Below are positions 41,160 through 51,788 of a stretch of 64,000 nucleotides of DNA, piece after piece. Below the pieces are notes generated by a model. That model ran no database searches, was not told the origin of the DNA, and worked only from the letters and a program-made list of their open reading frames with translations. Position numbers and translations under genes: made by a program. Numbering within the stretch: the stretch's first letter is position 1; every line of letters begins with the position of its first letter. This stretch comes from Methylaequor sp045563055 (GTDB lineage Bacteria > Pseudomonadota > Alphaproteobacteria > Methylaequorales > Methylaequoraceae), in NCBI GenBank assembly GCA_045563055.1, contig JBJKUR010000001.1:1-64000 (forward strand). Direction: 5' to 3'.

Positions 41160-43763
41160 ATGCTTGAAAAAAGATTTAATTACTCTGAGATAGAAAAAAG
41201 TTGTATTTTAGATTGGTCTAAAAACGATGTTTTTAAGTTTAAATATGAGTTAGAAAATCAGCCTTTTTGCATCATGATGCCTCCACCAAATGTAACAGGA
41301 AGTCTGCACATGGGACATGCCCTTACATTTACACTACAAGATATATTGATTAGGTTTAATAAAAAACTTGGAAAGAATGTGCTATGGCAGCCAGGAATAG
41401 ATCATGCTGGCATAGCTACAGAAATTATTGTTGAAAAAAATATATTAGAAAAAAAACAAATTAAAAAACATGATTTAGGAAGAGAAAAATTCCTAGAACA
41501 AATATGGGAGTGGAAAAGTAAATCTGGGGATAAGATCATAGAACAGCTAACAAGAATAGGTTCGTCTATAGATTGGAGTATTTCAAGATTCACGATGGAT
41601 GAAGGCTTAAGTAAATCGGTAAACAGTGTATTTATAAATCTTTTTGAAAAAGGTTTGATTTATAAAGACAAAAGACTTGTTAACTGGGACCCAAATTTAG
41701 AAACAGCAGTATCTGATTTAGAAGTTAATCAAGTTGAGACTGAAGGAAAAATGTGGTTTCTTGAATATGACATTAAAGAAACTAATGAGAAAATTATAGT
41801 AGCTACTACTAGACCAGAAACAATTTTTGGTGATTCAGCAATCGCAATTAATCCTGATAATAAAAGGTTAAAAGATAAGATTGGAAAGGTTGCATTGATC
41901 CCAATTATTAATAAAGAAATACCTATCATTTCTGACTCTTATGCTGAAATAGATAAAGGTTCAGGAGCTGTAAAAATTACCCCTGCTCACGATTTTAACG
42001 ATTTTAAGGTCGGGAAAAAACACAATTTGAAATTTATAGAAATTTTTGACAGAAAGGCTTCGCTAAATTCTAATACGCCAAAAAATTATCAAGGTTTAAA
42101 TAGGTTTAAGGCTAGAGAAAAGGTGATATTAGAATTGAAAAAAATAGGTAGAATTAAAAAAGAAATTAAAAATAAAATGATTATTCCAGTAGGTGATCGA
42201 AGTGGAGAAGTTATTGAACCAATGTTGACAAATCAGTGGTTTCTCGACTCTAAAAGCGTTTGCAAAGAAGTTGAGAGAGCAATCTCAGCAAAAAAAATTA
42301 ATTTTCATCCAAAATCATGGATTAATACTTTTAACTCCTGGATAAAAAATATCGAGCCATGGTGTATATCAAGACAAATATGGTGGGGACATAGAATTCC
42401 TATTTGGTATACCGATTCGGATCTAGTAATTGCAGCAGAATCAAGATTAGATGCTGAAAAAAAATTAAAAAAATATAGTAGCTCTGCAAAAATTACACAT
42501 CAAGACGAAGATGTTTTAGATACATGGTTTTCATCAGCGTTGTGGCCCTTTTCTACTTTAGGATGGCCAAAAGAAAATAAAATTTTAAAAAAATTTTATC
42601 CGACGAATGTCCTTGTTACAGGCTTTGATATTATTTTCTTTTGGGTGGCTAGAATGATAATGATGGGTTTGGAATTTATGAAGGATGTTCCTTTTGAGAA
42701 TATTTATATCCATCCTTTGGTAAAAGATGAAAAAGGTCAAAAAATGTCAAAATCTAAGGGTAATGTAATTGATCCTATTGACTTGGTAAACAAATATGGA
42801 GCTGATTCTTTGCGATTTACGCTCGCAAATTTATCAACCCAAGGTAGAGATATTAAATTATCTGATAAACTAGTTGAAAATAGTAGAAATTTTATTACAA
42901 AAATTTGGAATGTAGCTAGATTTAGTCAATTTAAACAGTTTAAATTTGATCCAAATTTCATGCCAGATAATTGCCAATTAGATTTAAATAAATGGATTCT
43001 ATTTCGATTTTATGAGACAAAAACAAAGATAATTAAAAATCTCGACCAATTTAAATTTAATATATTAATTTCTGAACTTTATCATTTTATTTGGAATGAT
43101 TTCTGTGATCTTTATATTGAACTCTCTAAATATTACTTAGAGGAAAGTAAGAATGAACAAGAAATATCAGGTGTTTTTAATTTTATTTTTTTTCATTCTT
43201 TAAATTTAATTAACCCAATAATTCCTTTTATTACGGAGAAGATAGGTAAAGAGTTAAATTACATCCAAGATTCTTTTTACAACATACCAATTATTAAAGA
43301 AATACCAATTAATTTTGATCCAAGATCAACAGATGATTTTAATAATATAATAGAGTTAATTAAGAAAATTAGATTTAAAAAGAATAAAAATATTAATCAG
43401 AAGTTCTCATTGAGAATAGTTTCTAAGAATAAGGAACCTTGGATTTCAAAAGGAGAGTTTCTCGTTAAAGCAATTTTTAAATTAAACAAAATATCTCATG
43501 AAAAATCTAATATTGAAGAAGATGATACAGCAATTGTTATTTCAGGAACAAAGTTTGTAATGAAATTTGAGAAAAAAAATATTAGTTTAAATAACAAATC
43601 AACAGAAAAAGAAATTAATTTTTATAAAAAAGAAATTAAATATTTTGAGGAAAAACTTAGCAATAAAAACTTTATTAATAAAGCGCCTAATAATGTTATT
43701 GAGGAACAAAAAAAAAAGCTCAATGAAGCTTTAAATAATTTACAGCTATTAACTGAAAAATAA
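41160..43763 (+). CDS. valS: valyl-tRNA synthetase
   Basis: 867 residues, class I aminoacyl-tRNA synthetase charging tRNA-Val. Signature HIGH-type motif in PPNVTGSLHMGHAL near residue 42, an editing domain (WDPNLETAVSDLEV and ARTTRPETIFGD-like VATTRPETIFGD near 218), QWFLDSK, and the KMSKS motif in GQKMSKSKGNVIDP near 525. The anticodon-binding domain and C-terminal coiled coil (last about 65 residues) are present, so the gene looks complete. Confidence 0.97.
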   Translation: MLEKRFNYSEIEKSCILDWSKNDVFKFKYELENQPFCIMMPPPNVTGSLHMGHALTFTLQDILIRFNKKLGKNVLWQPGIDHAGIATEIIVEKNILEKKQIKKHDLGREKFLEQIWEWKSKSGDKIIEQLTRIGSSIDWSISRFTMDEGLSKSVNSVFINLFEKGLIYKDKRLVNWDPNLETAVSDLEVNQVETEGKMWFLEYDIKETNEKIIVATTRPETIFGDSAIAINPDNKRLKDKIGKVALIPIINKEIPIISDSYAEIDKGSGAVKITPAHDFNDFKVGKKHNLKFIEIFDRKASLNSNTPKNYQGLNRFKAREKVILELKKIGRIKKEIKNKMIIPVGDRSGEVIEPMLTNQWFLDSKSVCKEVERAISAKKINFHPKSWINTFNSWIKNIEPWCISRQIWWGHRIPIWYTDSDLVIAAESRLDAEKKLKKYSSSAKITHQDEDVLDTWFSSALWPFSTLGWPKENKILKKFYPTNVLVTGFDIIFFWVARMIMMGLEFMKDVPFENIYIHPLVKDEKGQKMSKSKGNVIDPIDLVNKYGADSLRFTLANLSTQGRDIKLSDKLVENSRNFITKIWNVARFSQFKQFKFDPNFMPDNCQLDLNKWILFRFYETKTKIIKNLDQFKFNILISELYHFIWNDFCDLYIELSKYYLEESKNEQEISGVFNFIFFHSLNLINPIIPFITEKIGKELNYIQDSFYNIPIIKEIPINFDPRSTDDFNNIIELIKKIRFKKNKNINQKFSLRIVSKNKEPWISKGEFLVKAIFKLNKISHEKSNIEEDDTAIVISGTKFVMKFEKKNISLNNKSTEKEINFYKKEIKYFEEKLSNKNFINKAPNNVIEEQKKKLNEALNNLQLLTEK

Positions 43764-44521
43764 TGTTTAAAATAAAATTTAAAGATCTTCAATTTATCTC
43801 TAATAGAAAAACTATTTTTGGATCCAAGGTGATAATATTTTTTTATGGTTTGGGATGTAATAGCCAAGATTTAAGCTTTTTATTAAAAAGAAAAAACCTG
43901 CATAGACAAATTCTAATTGCTGAGCTTCCAGGTCATAACAAAAATAAATATATTAATGATTCTTTAGTCAAATTTTCTAGAAAAGTGTATTTATTTATTA
44001 GAAGAAATAAAATCAGAGAAATTACTTTTTTTGCTCATTCTTTGGGGGGTATAATCCCAATTATATTAGTTAAAAATTTTATTAAAAAAAAAATTAAGAT
44101 TCGCAAATTTATTAACTACGAAGGGAACTTAACAAAATATGATACTGAAACTTTAACAAAAAAAACTGTATCCTATGAAAAATCAGAATTTATTATGAAT
44201 AAATTCCAGAATTTAATAAAAAAATGTTTAAACTCTGAAAAAAAATCTCTCAAGTTATGGGGTGACTCTCTATTAAAAACATCTCCCAGTGCTTTTTATG
44301 ATCTATCAAAGGAATGTGTTAAAATTAGTGAAACAAATGAATTGTTGAATTTTTTCAGAATCTTCTTTAAAAGGAAAGTCTATGTTTACGGGGAAAAAAC
44401 TCAAATTAAAAGTTCAGAGTATTTTTTTGGATCTGTACGTTGTAAAATTAGAGATGCAGGACACTTTTCCTTTCTTGAAAATAAAGAAGAGTTTGGCAGA
44501 ACATTTTGGAGGTTAATATAA
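43763..44521 (+). CDS. alpha/beta hydrolase
   Basis: 252 residues. The nucleophile elbow AHSLGG lies near residue 94, a small FFYGLGCN oxyanion-region motif near 29, and a C-terminal His in DAGHFSFLEN near 235; together these make a Ser/His hydrolase fold. The VYGEKTQIKSSEYF segment corresponds to the acid-bearing loop. The substrate is unknown. It begins with a 1-nt TAATG overlap at the valS stop and ends 4 bases before ilvD. Confidence 0.8.
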   Translation: MFKIKFKDLQFISNRKTIFGSKVIIFFYGLGCNSQDLSFLLKRKNLHRQILIAELPGHNKNKYINDSLVKFSRKVYLFIRRNKIREITFFAHSLGGIIPIILVKNFIKKKIKIRKFINYEGNLTKYDTETLTKKTVSYEKSEFIMNKFQNLIKKCLNSEKKSLKLWGDSLLKTSPSAFYDLSKECVKISETNELLNFFRIFFKRKVYVYGEKTQIKSSEYFFGSVRCKIRDAGHFSFLENKEEFGRTFWRLI

Positions 44522-44525
44522 ATTT

Positions 44526-46253
44526 ATGAAAATTAAAAAGATTGATAAAAATAGATTACCCAGTCGACACGTTTCTGTTGGTCCAAAAAGCTCACCACAT
44601 CGCTCTTATTATTATGCTATGGGTCTAACCGAAAATGAAATCTATCAACCATTTGTTGGAATAGCAACTTGTTGGAACGAATCAGCTCCTTGTAATATTT
44701 CATTATCTAGGCAGGCTCAGTCAGCTAAGATTGGAGTTAAAGACAATAGTGGGACTCCAAGAGAATTCACTACAATTACAGTTACCGATGGAATAGCAAT
44801 GGGTCACGAGGGAATGAAATCTTCGCTGGTTTCAAGAGAAGTAATAGCAGATTCAATAGAAGTTTCAATGAGAGGACATTGTTATGATGGACTTGTAGGA
44901 ATTGCAGGGTGTGATAAATCTCTTCCAGGTATAATGATGGCAATGCTTAGGTTGAACGTACCATCAGTATTTCTTTATGGAGGTTCAATTTTACCCGGCA
45001 AGCATAAAAATAAAGAGGTTACAGTGCAAGATGTTTTTGAAGCTGTTGGAAAATATGATGCAAATGAAATTTCTGAAAAGGACCTATGTGATTTGGAAAA
45101 GGTAGCTTGCCCCTCAGCAGGTTCATGTGGAGGTCAGTTTACAGCTAATACTATGGCATGTGTGGCAGAGGCAATTGGCTTGGCTTTGCCAGGATCATCC
45201 TCAACTCCAGCACCTTTTGAATCCCGTGACAAATTTGCTTATGATTCTGGATTTAAGATTATGGAACTCATAAATAGACAATTAAGGCCAAGAGATATAG
45301 TTACTAAAAAATCTTTAATAAATGCAGCTCGTATTGTTGCCTGCTCGGGTGGTTCAACTAATGCAGCCCTTCATCTTCCAGCCCTTGCAAATGAGATAGG
45401 AATTGATTTTGATATCCTTGATGTTGCAAAAGTATTTAAAGAAACACCGTACATTGCAGATCTCAAACCCGGTGGAAAATATTTAGCTAAAGATTTGCAT
45501 GATATTGGTGGTGTGCCAATAATCATGAAAGCTTTGCTTGATGGTGGCTATCTTGACGGAGATTGTATGACAGTAACAGGGCATAGCCTTTCTCATAATT
45601 TAAGTGGAATTACAGTCGATTATGACTCACAAAAGGTGATCTATCCTACTAGCTCACCATTATCTATAACTGGAGGTGTTGTAGGACTCAGTGGAAATTT
45701 AGCACCTGATGGAGCAATAGTTAAAGTAGCAGGATTAAAGTCATTAATTTTTAAAGGTTTTGCTAGATGTTATAATTGCGAGGAGGATGCATTTGATGCT
45801 GTTAGTAAAAAACAATATAAGGAAGGAGATGTATTGGTCATTAGATACGAGGGTCCAAAAGGCGGTCCAGGTATGAGGGAGATGTTAGCAACAACTGCAG
45901 CTATTTATGGACAAGGGATGGGTGAGAAAGTAGCATTGATAACAGATGGAAGGTTTTCCGGTGCTACACGAGGGCTATGTGTCGGGCATATAAGTCCAGA
46001 GGCAATGTCAGATGGTCCAATTGCATTAATTAAAGATGGAGATGAAATTATAATTGATGCTAAAAACGGAGTGATTAGTCTTTCAGTAGATGATGAGATT
46101 TTAGAAAAAAGAAAGTTATCTCTTAAGAATAAAGAGGAAAATTTTGGATCTGGGGCATTATGGAAGTTTTCTCAAACAGTTGGTTCAGCAAGGTTTGGAG
46201 CAGTAACACATCCAGGAGCGAAAAAGGAAAAGAAAATCTATTCAGATATCTAG
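44526..46253 (+). CDS. ilvD: dihydroxy-acid dehydratase
   Basis: 575 residues, Fe-S enzyme making the branched-chain 2-oxo acids (third common step to valine and isoleucine). Motifs: ATCWNESAPCN near residue 48, the cluster-binding CDKSLPGIMMA near 137, CPSAGSCGGQFTANTMA near 196, and GPKGGPGMREM near 445. The gene is full length. Its last 12 bases overlap the convergent xthA. Confidence 0.97.
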   Translation: MKIKKIDKNRLPSRHVSVGPKSSPHRSYYYAMGLTENEIYQPFVGIATCWNESAPCNISLSRQAQSAKIGVKDNSGTPREFTTITVTDGIAMGHEGMKSSLVSREVIADSIEVSMRGHCYDGLVGIAGCDKSLPGIMMAMLRLNVPSVFLYGGSILPGKHKNKEVTVQDVFEAVGKYDANEISEKDLCDLEKVACPSAGSCGGQFTANTMACVAEAIGLALPGSSSTPAPFESRDKFAYDSGFKIMELINRQLRPRDIVTKKSLINAARIVACSGGSTNAALHLPALANEIGIDFDILDVAKVFKETPYIADLKPGGKYLAKDLHDIGGVPIIMKALLDGGYLDGDCMTVTGHSLSHNLSGITVDYDSQKVIYPTSSPLSITGGVVGLSGNLAPDGAIVKVAGLKSLIFKGFARCYNCEEDAFDAVSKKQYKEGDVLVIRYEGPKGGPGMREMLATTAAIYGQGMGEKVALITDGRFSGATRGLCVGHISPEAMSDGPIALIKDGDEIIIDAKNGVISLSVDDEILEKRKLSLKNKEENFGSGALWKFSQTVGSARFGAVTHPGAKKEKKIYSDI

Positions 46254-47021
46254 GCTAATCCATAATGGTATGTGGTCTGATGGTCTATCAAGTCCTCTAT
46301 AATCAGATTCAAAGTTCATATTTTTCACATTCTCTAAATACTTTGGAGACAACAGAAAATGATCTATTAAAAGACCGTCATTTCTTTCCCAACAACCTCT
46401 TTGATAGTCCCAAAAAGAAAACTTGTTTCCAGGAGCATTGAATAACCTAACTACATTTGATAGCCCTGAGGATAGTATCTCTCTAAATTTTTTTCTTGTT
46501 CTTATATTTCCAAGTGCGTCATTACGCCACTCTTCAAAATTATTTACATCTTTTTCATTTTCAAGAACATTAAAATCACCTGCAATTACAATATTTTGAT
46601 TCTTTTTCATTAAACTTTTTGATAACTTATTCAATTCCTCTAACCAAGAAATTTTAAATTCGAACTTTTCTTCATTATCCATAGGATTACCATTTGGGGT
46701 GTAAACATTGATAAGATTCAAATTTAATTCATTAATATAAATGAAATTAACTCTAGATTCTTTATTAAGGATTTCAGAAGAAGGTTCGATTTTTTTAAAA
46801 GTTAAGTGTTTTTTTACTAAAACTGCCACTCCAAATTTGCCTTTTTGTCCGTTGATTGATGCTTTGTAGTCTAGGTCGCTATGAAAATCAGGAAAGTCAT
46901 CATTTGAACATTTTATTTCTTGAAGCATGACGATATCAGGTTTTACTTCACCAATAAATTTTCTTAGATGATTAATTCTTATTCTTACTGAATTTATATT
47001 CCATGATGCGATCGTTATCAT
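46242..47021 (-). CDS. xthA: exodeoxyribonuclease III
   Basis: 259 residues of the EEP nuclease family, cleaving DNA at abasic sites and removing 3' blocks. Motifs: IASWNINSVRIR at the N-terminus, the metal-binding Glu in MLQEIKC near 33, NVYTPNGNP near 92, GDFNVLENEKD near 148, the YQRGCWERNDGLLIDHFLL-type segment near 205, and the terminal SDHIPLW. It follows erpA with no spacer. Confidence 0.94.
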   Translation of the reverse strand: MITIASWNINSVRIRINHLRKFIGEVKPDIVMLQEIKCSNDDFPDFHSDLDYKASINGQKGKFGVAVLVKKHLTFKKIEPSSEILNKESRVNFIYINELNLNLINVYTPNGNPMDNEEKFEFKISWLEELNKLSKSLMKKNQNIVIAGDFNVLENEKDVNNFEEWRNDALGNIRTRKKFREILSSGLSNVVRLFNAPGNKFSFWDYQRGCWERNDGLLIDHFLLSPKYLENVKNMNFESDYRGLDRPSDHIPLWISLDI

Positions 47022-47342
47022 TTAAATGGAGAAGGATGTTCCGCAACCGCAAGTAGATGAAGCATTAGGGTTTGAAACTTTGAAATAAGATCCAATTATA
47101 TCATTTACAAAGTCGAGTTTAGAGCCTTTTAAAAAGTCTAATGATGTTTGATCAATAACTACCTTTACATCATCATTAAAATCAAATAATTTGTCATCAG
47201 CTTTGATTTCGCCGTCAAAATTAAATTTATACGAAAAACCCTGGCAACCACCACCATCGACAGAAATTCTGAAATACTTTTCCTTTTCTTTTAAGGCAAT
47301 CTCTTTTATTCTATTTATTGCATTATTAGAGATATCAAACAT
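47022..47342 (-). CDS. erpA: iron-sulfur cluster insertion protein (ErpA/IscA type)
   Basis: 106 residues of the HesB/IscA family. The three cluster-binding cysteines are present: GGGCQGFSYKF near residue 33 and CGCG near 100. It delivers Fe-S clusters to apo-proteins; in alphaproteobacteria the erpA-type member sits next to xthA and dgt, as here. It is divergent from dgt across a 46-base gap. Confidence 0.93.
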   Translation of the reverse strand: MFDISNNAINRIKEIALKEKEKYFRISVDGGGCQGFSYKFNFDGEIKADDKLFDFNDDVKVVIDQTSLDFLKGSKLDFVNDIIGSYFKVSNPNASSTCGCGTSFSI

Positions 47343-47388
47343 TTTAACTATATAATTTATTCATATTTATATTATAACTATTTAGATT

Positions 47389-48528
47389 ATGGTGCAATAT
47401 TCAAATTATTCAACTGATTATCATTCCTCAAGGGGCAGGATGTTTAAAGAAATTGAAGATAAAAACAGAACATGCTTTATGAGGGATCGCGATCGAATCA
47501 TTCATTCATCAGGTTTTAGAAGATTGAAGTACAAGACTCAAGTTTTTGTGTACCACGAGCAAGACTATTATAGGACAAGGTTATCTCATAGTCTGGAAGT
47601 TTCTCAGCTATCTAGGTCAATTTCTAAAGTTTTTGGAATAAATGATGATTTAGCTGAGTCAATTTCCTTGAGTCATGATTTGGGTCACACACCTTTTGGA
47701 CATGCAGGTGAAGAAGTTTTGAATGAAAAAATGAAAAATTTAGGGGGTTTTAATCATAATTTTCATGCATTAAAAATACTTACAGTTTTAGAAAAAAAAT
47801 ATTTAGATTTTGATGGTTTGAATTTAACTTATGAAACGCTTGATGGAATTTTAAAGCACAATGGTCCATTAAATGATAATTTACCTGATTATGTTACCAA
47901 ATTTATAACATTTTTTAATGGAAGTAAAAATTTACAAGGATCTTTTGAGTCGCAAGTTGCAGCAATTTGTGATGATATAGCGTATAATAATAACGACATT
48001 GATGATGGTTTGTACGCGGGGCTATTTAATATTGAAGAGCTTGAGGAAGTCAAAATTGTTAAAAATGTTTTATCGAGAATTAAATTTAATAATGATAGTA
48101 GTTTAAAAAGGTTAAAATATGAATTAGTGAGGAAACTGATCAATCTGATGGTTGATGATTTAATTTGCAATACAAAGTTAAATATTGATAATTACAATAT
48201 CAAAAACTCTCAAGATATTCTTGAATGTGAAAACCCAATTGTTGTCCTTAGCGAAAAAATGCAAAATGAGGAGAAATTTCTTCGAGAATTTTTAAAAAAT
48301 AAAATGTATGATCATCCAAAGGTTAAGACTATGAACTTTAAAGCAAAAAAAATTGTTTCAGATTTGTTTGATTTATTTGTTGAGGAGCCCTATCTTCTTC
48401 CAATTAATTGGAGAAAATTTAATGATGACTCGGAAAAATTTATGAGCATTGCTGATTATATTTCAGGTATGACAGATAATTTTGCAATTAACATTCATAA
48501 AAAATATTTTGATTTATATAGTTTTTAA
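47389..48528 (+). CDS. dgt: deoxyguanosinetriphosphate triphosphohydrolase-like protein
   Basis: 379 residues of the HD superfamily. RDRIIHSSGFRRLKYKTQVFV near residue 34, first HD His in TRLSHSLEVSQLSRSI near 65, the HD pair in SHDLGHTPFGHAGE near 96, and the later Asp in CDDIAYNNNDIDDG near 195. It hydrolyses dNTPs to nucleoside and triphosphate. First gene of a twelve-gene plus-strand run ending at nlpD; its stop overlaps argS by 1 base. Confidence 0.93.
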   Translation: MVQYSNYSTDYHSSRGRMFKEIEDKNRTCFMRDRDRIIHSSGFRRLKYKTQVFVYHEQDYYRTRLSHSLEVSQLSRSISKVFGINDDLAESISLSHDLGHTPFGHAGEEVLNEKMKNLGGFNHNFHALKILTVLEKKYLDFDGLNLTYETLDGILKHNGPLNDNLPDYVTKFITFFNGSKNLQGSFESQVAAICDDIAYNNNDIDDGLYAGLFNIEELEEVKIVKNVLSRIKFNNDSSLKRLKYELVRKLINLMVDDLICNTKLNIDNYNIKNSQDILECENPIVVLSEKMQNEEKFLREFLKNKMYDHPKVKTMNFKAKKIVSDLFDLFVEEPYLLPINWRKFNDDSEKFMSIADYISGMTDNFAINIHKKYFDLYSF

Positions 48529-50243
48529 TGCTTTACCATGAACTTTTAAAACAATTCTTATTAGAAACTATTCAATCAATCTTTATTGAAAGTAAAATTA
48601 AAGAAAAGCCTTCCGATTCTATTTTTAGTATAGAAATTCCAAATAATCAAAAGTTTGGTGATGTATCTACTAATATCGCCATGGTATTTTCAAAAAAACT
48701 TAAAACTTCCCCCTTTATCTTAGCTAAAATAATTAAAACAAAATTGGAAAAAAATAATAAGATTAGTAAGGTTGATGCGGTGATGCCTGGATTTGTTAAT
48801 ATTTTTTTTGAGGAATATTTCTGGCAGGATCAATTGAAGATACTTTCTTCACAGAAAAATAAATATGATTATAAAATAAAAAAGAAAAAAATTTGTTTAG
48901 AGTTTGTTTCAGCCAATCCAACTGGTCTTATGCATATTGGGCATGCAAGAGGCGCTGTTTTTGGTGATACTATTGCTTCAATTTTAAGTGAAGTTGGTCA
49001 TGACGTTCACAGGGAGTATTATATTAATGATGCAGGAGAACAGATAAAAAAATTAGAAAATACAGTAATTTTTCATATTAAAAATAAAGGTGGATTTGAA
49101 AATATAAGTGATGAATTATATCCTGGAGAATATTTAAAAAATATTTCCAAATTTTTCTCTTCTAATGACTTAAATAACCAAAAAGGAGATTCTTTCAAAC
49201 AAAAAATTGTTGACCTAGTTATGAAAGATATAAAGTGCGATCTTAAGAATTTAAAAATTAAACATCACAAATTTGTTTCGGAAAAAAAAATATGTTCAAG
49301 AGTCAATGTTAATAATCTAGTTAATAATCTTGACAAGCTAAATCTTTCTTATTTAGGTTTTCAAGAAAAACCTAAATCTTTTTCAGGTGATAACTGGAAG
49401 AAAGAAAAGCAATTATTGTTCAAATCTAAGAAGTTAGGGGATGATTCTGATAGAGCTCTTTTAAAACCGAATGGAGAACAAACATATTTTATGTCAGATA
49501 TAATTTATCATCAGGATAAAATTAATAGAAATTTTGATACTCTAATTAATATTTGGGGTGTGGATCACTCTGGATATGTTAAAAGACTTAAAAATGCAAT
49601 ACATGAACTTAATGAAAAGGAATCTTTTAGTTTCGAAATAAAGCTAACTTCTTTAGTAAATTTATTAAATGATCAAAAAGTTGTTAAAATGTCAAAAAGG
49701 GAAGGTAACTACGTAACCCTTAGGGATGTAATCGAAGAGGTCGGAGTAGATGTTGTTAGATTCATGATGATTTCTAGGGTTAGTGAAAAGAAAATTGATT
49801 TTGATTTTAATTTGGTGAAATCTAAAACAAAAGATAATCCAGTTTTTTATGTTCAGTATGCTTATGCGAGATGTAAATCATTGCAAAAAACCTATAGAGA
49901 GGTTTTTAGAAAGAGTATTGATTTAAAAGATATTAACAATATAAATCTTAATAATCTAAAGTTAGTTGAAGAAAAGATTCTCATCAAAAAACTTTGCAAC
50001 TTTTTTAATGTTATTGTTTCTGCTGGAAATTCCTTCGAACCCCATAAGTTAACCAATTATTTGTATGATCTAGCTAAAGATTTTCACTCATATTGGGGAC
50101 TAGGTAGAATTAATGATTCTAATAAAATAATCTCTAAAGACATTGACCTTTCGATGTCTAGAGTCTTTCTGATTATTATTTTGGGTGACATAATTAAAAA
50201 GGGTATGAATATCTTAAACATTGAGTGTCCAGAAAATATGTAG
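48528..50243 (+). CDS. argS: arginyl-tRNA synthetase
   Basis: 571 residues, class I synthetase. N-terminal additional domain, then the HIGH-type motif in SANPTGLMHIGHARGA near 127, the KMSKS-like VVKMSKREGNYVTL near 386, and a C-terminal DALR anticodon-binding domain containing QYAYARCKSL near 443. Full length. The next gene starts one base after its stop, in the order common in alphaproteobacteria. Confidence 0.97.
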   Translation: MLYHELLKQFLLETIQSIFIESKIKEKPSDSIFSIEIPNNQKFGDVSTNIAMVFSKKLKTSPFILAKIIKTKLEKNNKISKVDAVMPGFVNIFFEEYFWQDQLKILSSQKNKYDYKIKKKKICLEFVSANPTGLMHIGHARGAVFGDTIASILSEVGHDVHREYYINDAGEQIKKLENTVIFHIKNKGGFENISDELYPGEYLKNISKFFSSNDLNNQKGDSFKQKIVDLVMKDIKCDLKNLKIKHHKFVSEKKICSRVNVNNLVNNLDKLNLSYLGFQEKPKSFSGDNWKKEKQLLFKSKKLGDDSDRALLKPNGEQTYFMSDIIYHQDKINRNFDTLINIWGVDHSGYVKRLKNAIHELNEKESFSFEIKLTSLVNLLNDQKVVKMSKREGNYVTLRDVIEEVGVDVVRFMMISRVSEKKIDFDFNLVKSKTKDNPVFYVQYAYARCKSLQKTYREVFRKSIDLKDINNINLNNLKLVEEKILIKKLCNFFNVIVSAGNSFEPHKLTNYLYDLAKDFHSYWGLGRINDSNKIISKDIDLSMSRVFLIIILGDIIKKGMNILNIECPENM

Positions 50244-50244
50244 A

Positions 50245-50778
50245 ATGACTAAAAGTAGACTTATTTTCATATTAATTTCCCTAATATATTCTTCATTTAT
50301 TTTATTAATCATAATTAGCTTTAATGCTGTTAATCAAGACGACAAATTGATTATAATTGAGGAAAAAAAAGAATTAATTCAAAAAGTTGACAATAACTTT
50401 ACTAGGAATGAAAACTCTGTTTATGAAATTTTAGAAAATAAAAAAAATAAAAACTCTTTAAAAAAAGATGAGGATCTATCTAAAGATGAAAGTTTGATAA
50501 TCCCAGATCTTAAGGGTACTGAAGGAGTTTATTACCTTCAATTTGCTTCATTTAAAAATAAAAAAAAAAGTGATAAAATTCTTGAAGAACTAACAAAGAA
50601 GTTTAAAAAATTATCAATAGCCGTGAAACTTGAAATAAAAAAAGTAAATATTAAGAATAACCAGACCTTTTTTAGAGTAATATCAAAAAGTAAATTGAAT
50701 TACCCAAATGCTTTAAATCTCAATAAAAGTTTGAAAGATTTAAAGATTGATTGCATTATTGTTAAAGTTCAATCATGA
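50245..50778 (+). CDS. SPOR-domain membrane protein
   Basis: 177 residues from ATG 50245; the longer TTG start at 50221 would lie inside argS. One N-terminal transmembrane helix (about 5-25), a charged linker, and a C-terminal SPOR domain (from YYLQFASFKNKKKSDKI near residue 93 to the end). SPOR domains bind denuded peptidoglycan at the division site. It lies between argS and nagZ as in other alphaproteobacteria, and overlaps nagZ by 4 bases. Confidence 0.85.
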   Translation: MTKSRLIFILISLIYSSFILLIIISFNAVNQDDKLIIIEEKKELIQKVDNNFTRNENSVYEILENKKNKNSLKKDEDLSKDESLIIPDLKGTEGVYYLQFASFKNKKKSDKILEELTKKFKKLSIAVKLEIKKVNIKNNQTFFRVISKSKLNYPNALNLNKSLKDLKIDCIIVKVQS

Positions 50779-51788
50779 ATTCTCCTGAAGGAATAATATT
50801 ATCCTGCTCTGGATACGAGTTGACAAGTGGTGAGGAAAATTTTTTTAAAAATATCCATCCTCTTGGCTTTGTTCTTTTCAAAAGAAATTTTAAAAATAAA
50901 AAACAAATTCTTGATTTGACTAATCATTTAAAATTAATTTCATTGAATCCTAAAATTTTAATTTTTATCGACCAGGAAGGAGGGAAAGTACAGAGATTAA
51001 AAAATGAAGAGTATACTATTTTCCCCCCACAAAATACTTTTGGTAAATTATATCTAAAAAATAAAGAAATAGCTTTGGATTTGGCATATAAATCTGCCTA
51101 TGTCATGGGTATTGAACTCAAAAGTTCAAATATAGACGTAGATTTTTCTCCTGTGTGTGACATTCATTTTAATTATACTCATGATGTAATTGGTGATAGA
51201 TCATTCGGATCTGACCCCAAAATGGTCTTGCAACTGTCTTCAAGGTTTGTAGCTGGACTTCAAGACTCTGGAATTATAGCTGTTCCCAAGCATTTCCCTG
51301 GACATGGAAGATCACAAAATGATACACATTTAGATCAATCTATAGTGAGTGCAGAATTAGATCAACTCGAAAAGATTGACTTAATCCCATTCAATATTCT
51401 CAAAGATAATTTGATGGTTATGCTAGCTCATATAATTTATGAGAAGGTTGATAAAGAAGTTGCAACATATTCAAAACTTATAATAGATGATATGTTAAGA
51501 AAAAAATTTGATTTCAAAGGGCTCGTCATATCAGATGATATTTCTATGAAAGCTTTGAAGGACGATATGACTGATGTTGTAAAAAAATCATATGTTGGAG
51601 GGTGTGATGTAGTTCTTTATTGTTCTGGTATTTTAGATGAAATGAAAAGGATATATCCTTATGTAAAAAGAATCGAATCCAAACTATTTAAATATTTTAA
51701 TAAAAAATGTGATAACATAATAACAAAAAACAAGAACATAGGTAAATATAAAAATGACCTTGCAAAATATGAAATTATAAAATTTTAG
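50775..51788 (+). CDS. nagZ: beta-N-acetylhexosaminidase
   Basis: 337 residues, glycoside hydrolase family 3, removing N-acetylglucosamine from recycled muropeptides in the cytoplasm. Motifs: FIDQEGGKVQRL near residue 64, DFSPVCDI near 117, the catalytic loop PKHFPGHGRSQNDTHLD near 170, and the DDISMKAL segment near 255. The 4-base overlap with the SPOR gene and direct abutment to scpA indicate one transcript. Confidence 0.95.
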   Translation: MNSPEGIILSCSGYELTSGEENFFKNIHPLGFVLFKRNFKNKKQILDLTNHLKLISLNPKILIFIDQEGGKVQRLKNEEYTIFPPQNTFGKLYLKNKEIALDLAYKSAYVMGIELKSSNIDVDFSPVCDIHFNYTHDVIGDRSFGSDPKMVLQLSSRFVAGLQDSGIIAVPKHFPGHGRSQNDTHLDQSIVSAELDQLEKIDLIPFNILKDNLMVMLAHIIYEKVDKEVATYSKLIIDDMLRKKFDFKGLVISDDISMKALKDDMTDVVKKSYVGGCDVVLYCSGILDEMKRIYPYVKRIESKLFKYFNKKCDNIITKNKNIGKYKNDLAKYEIIKF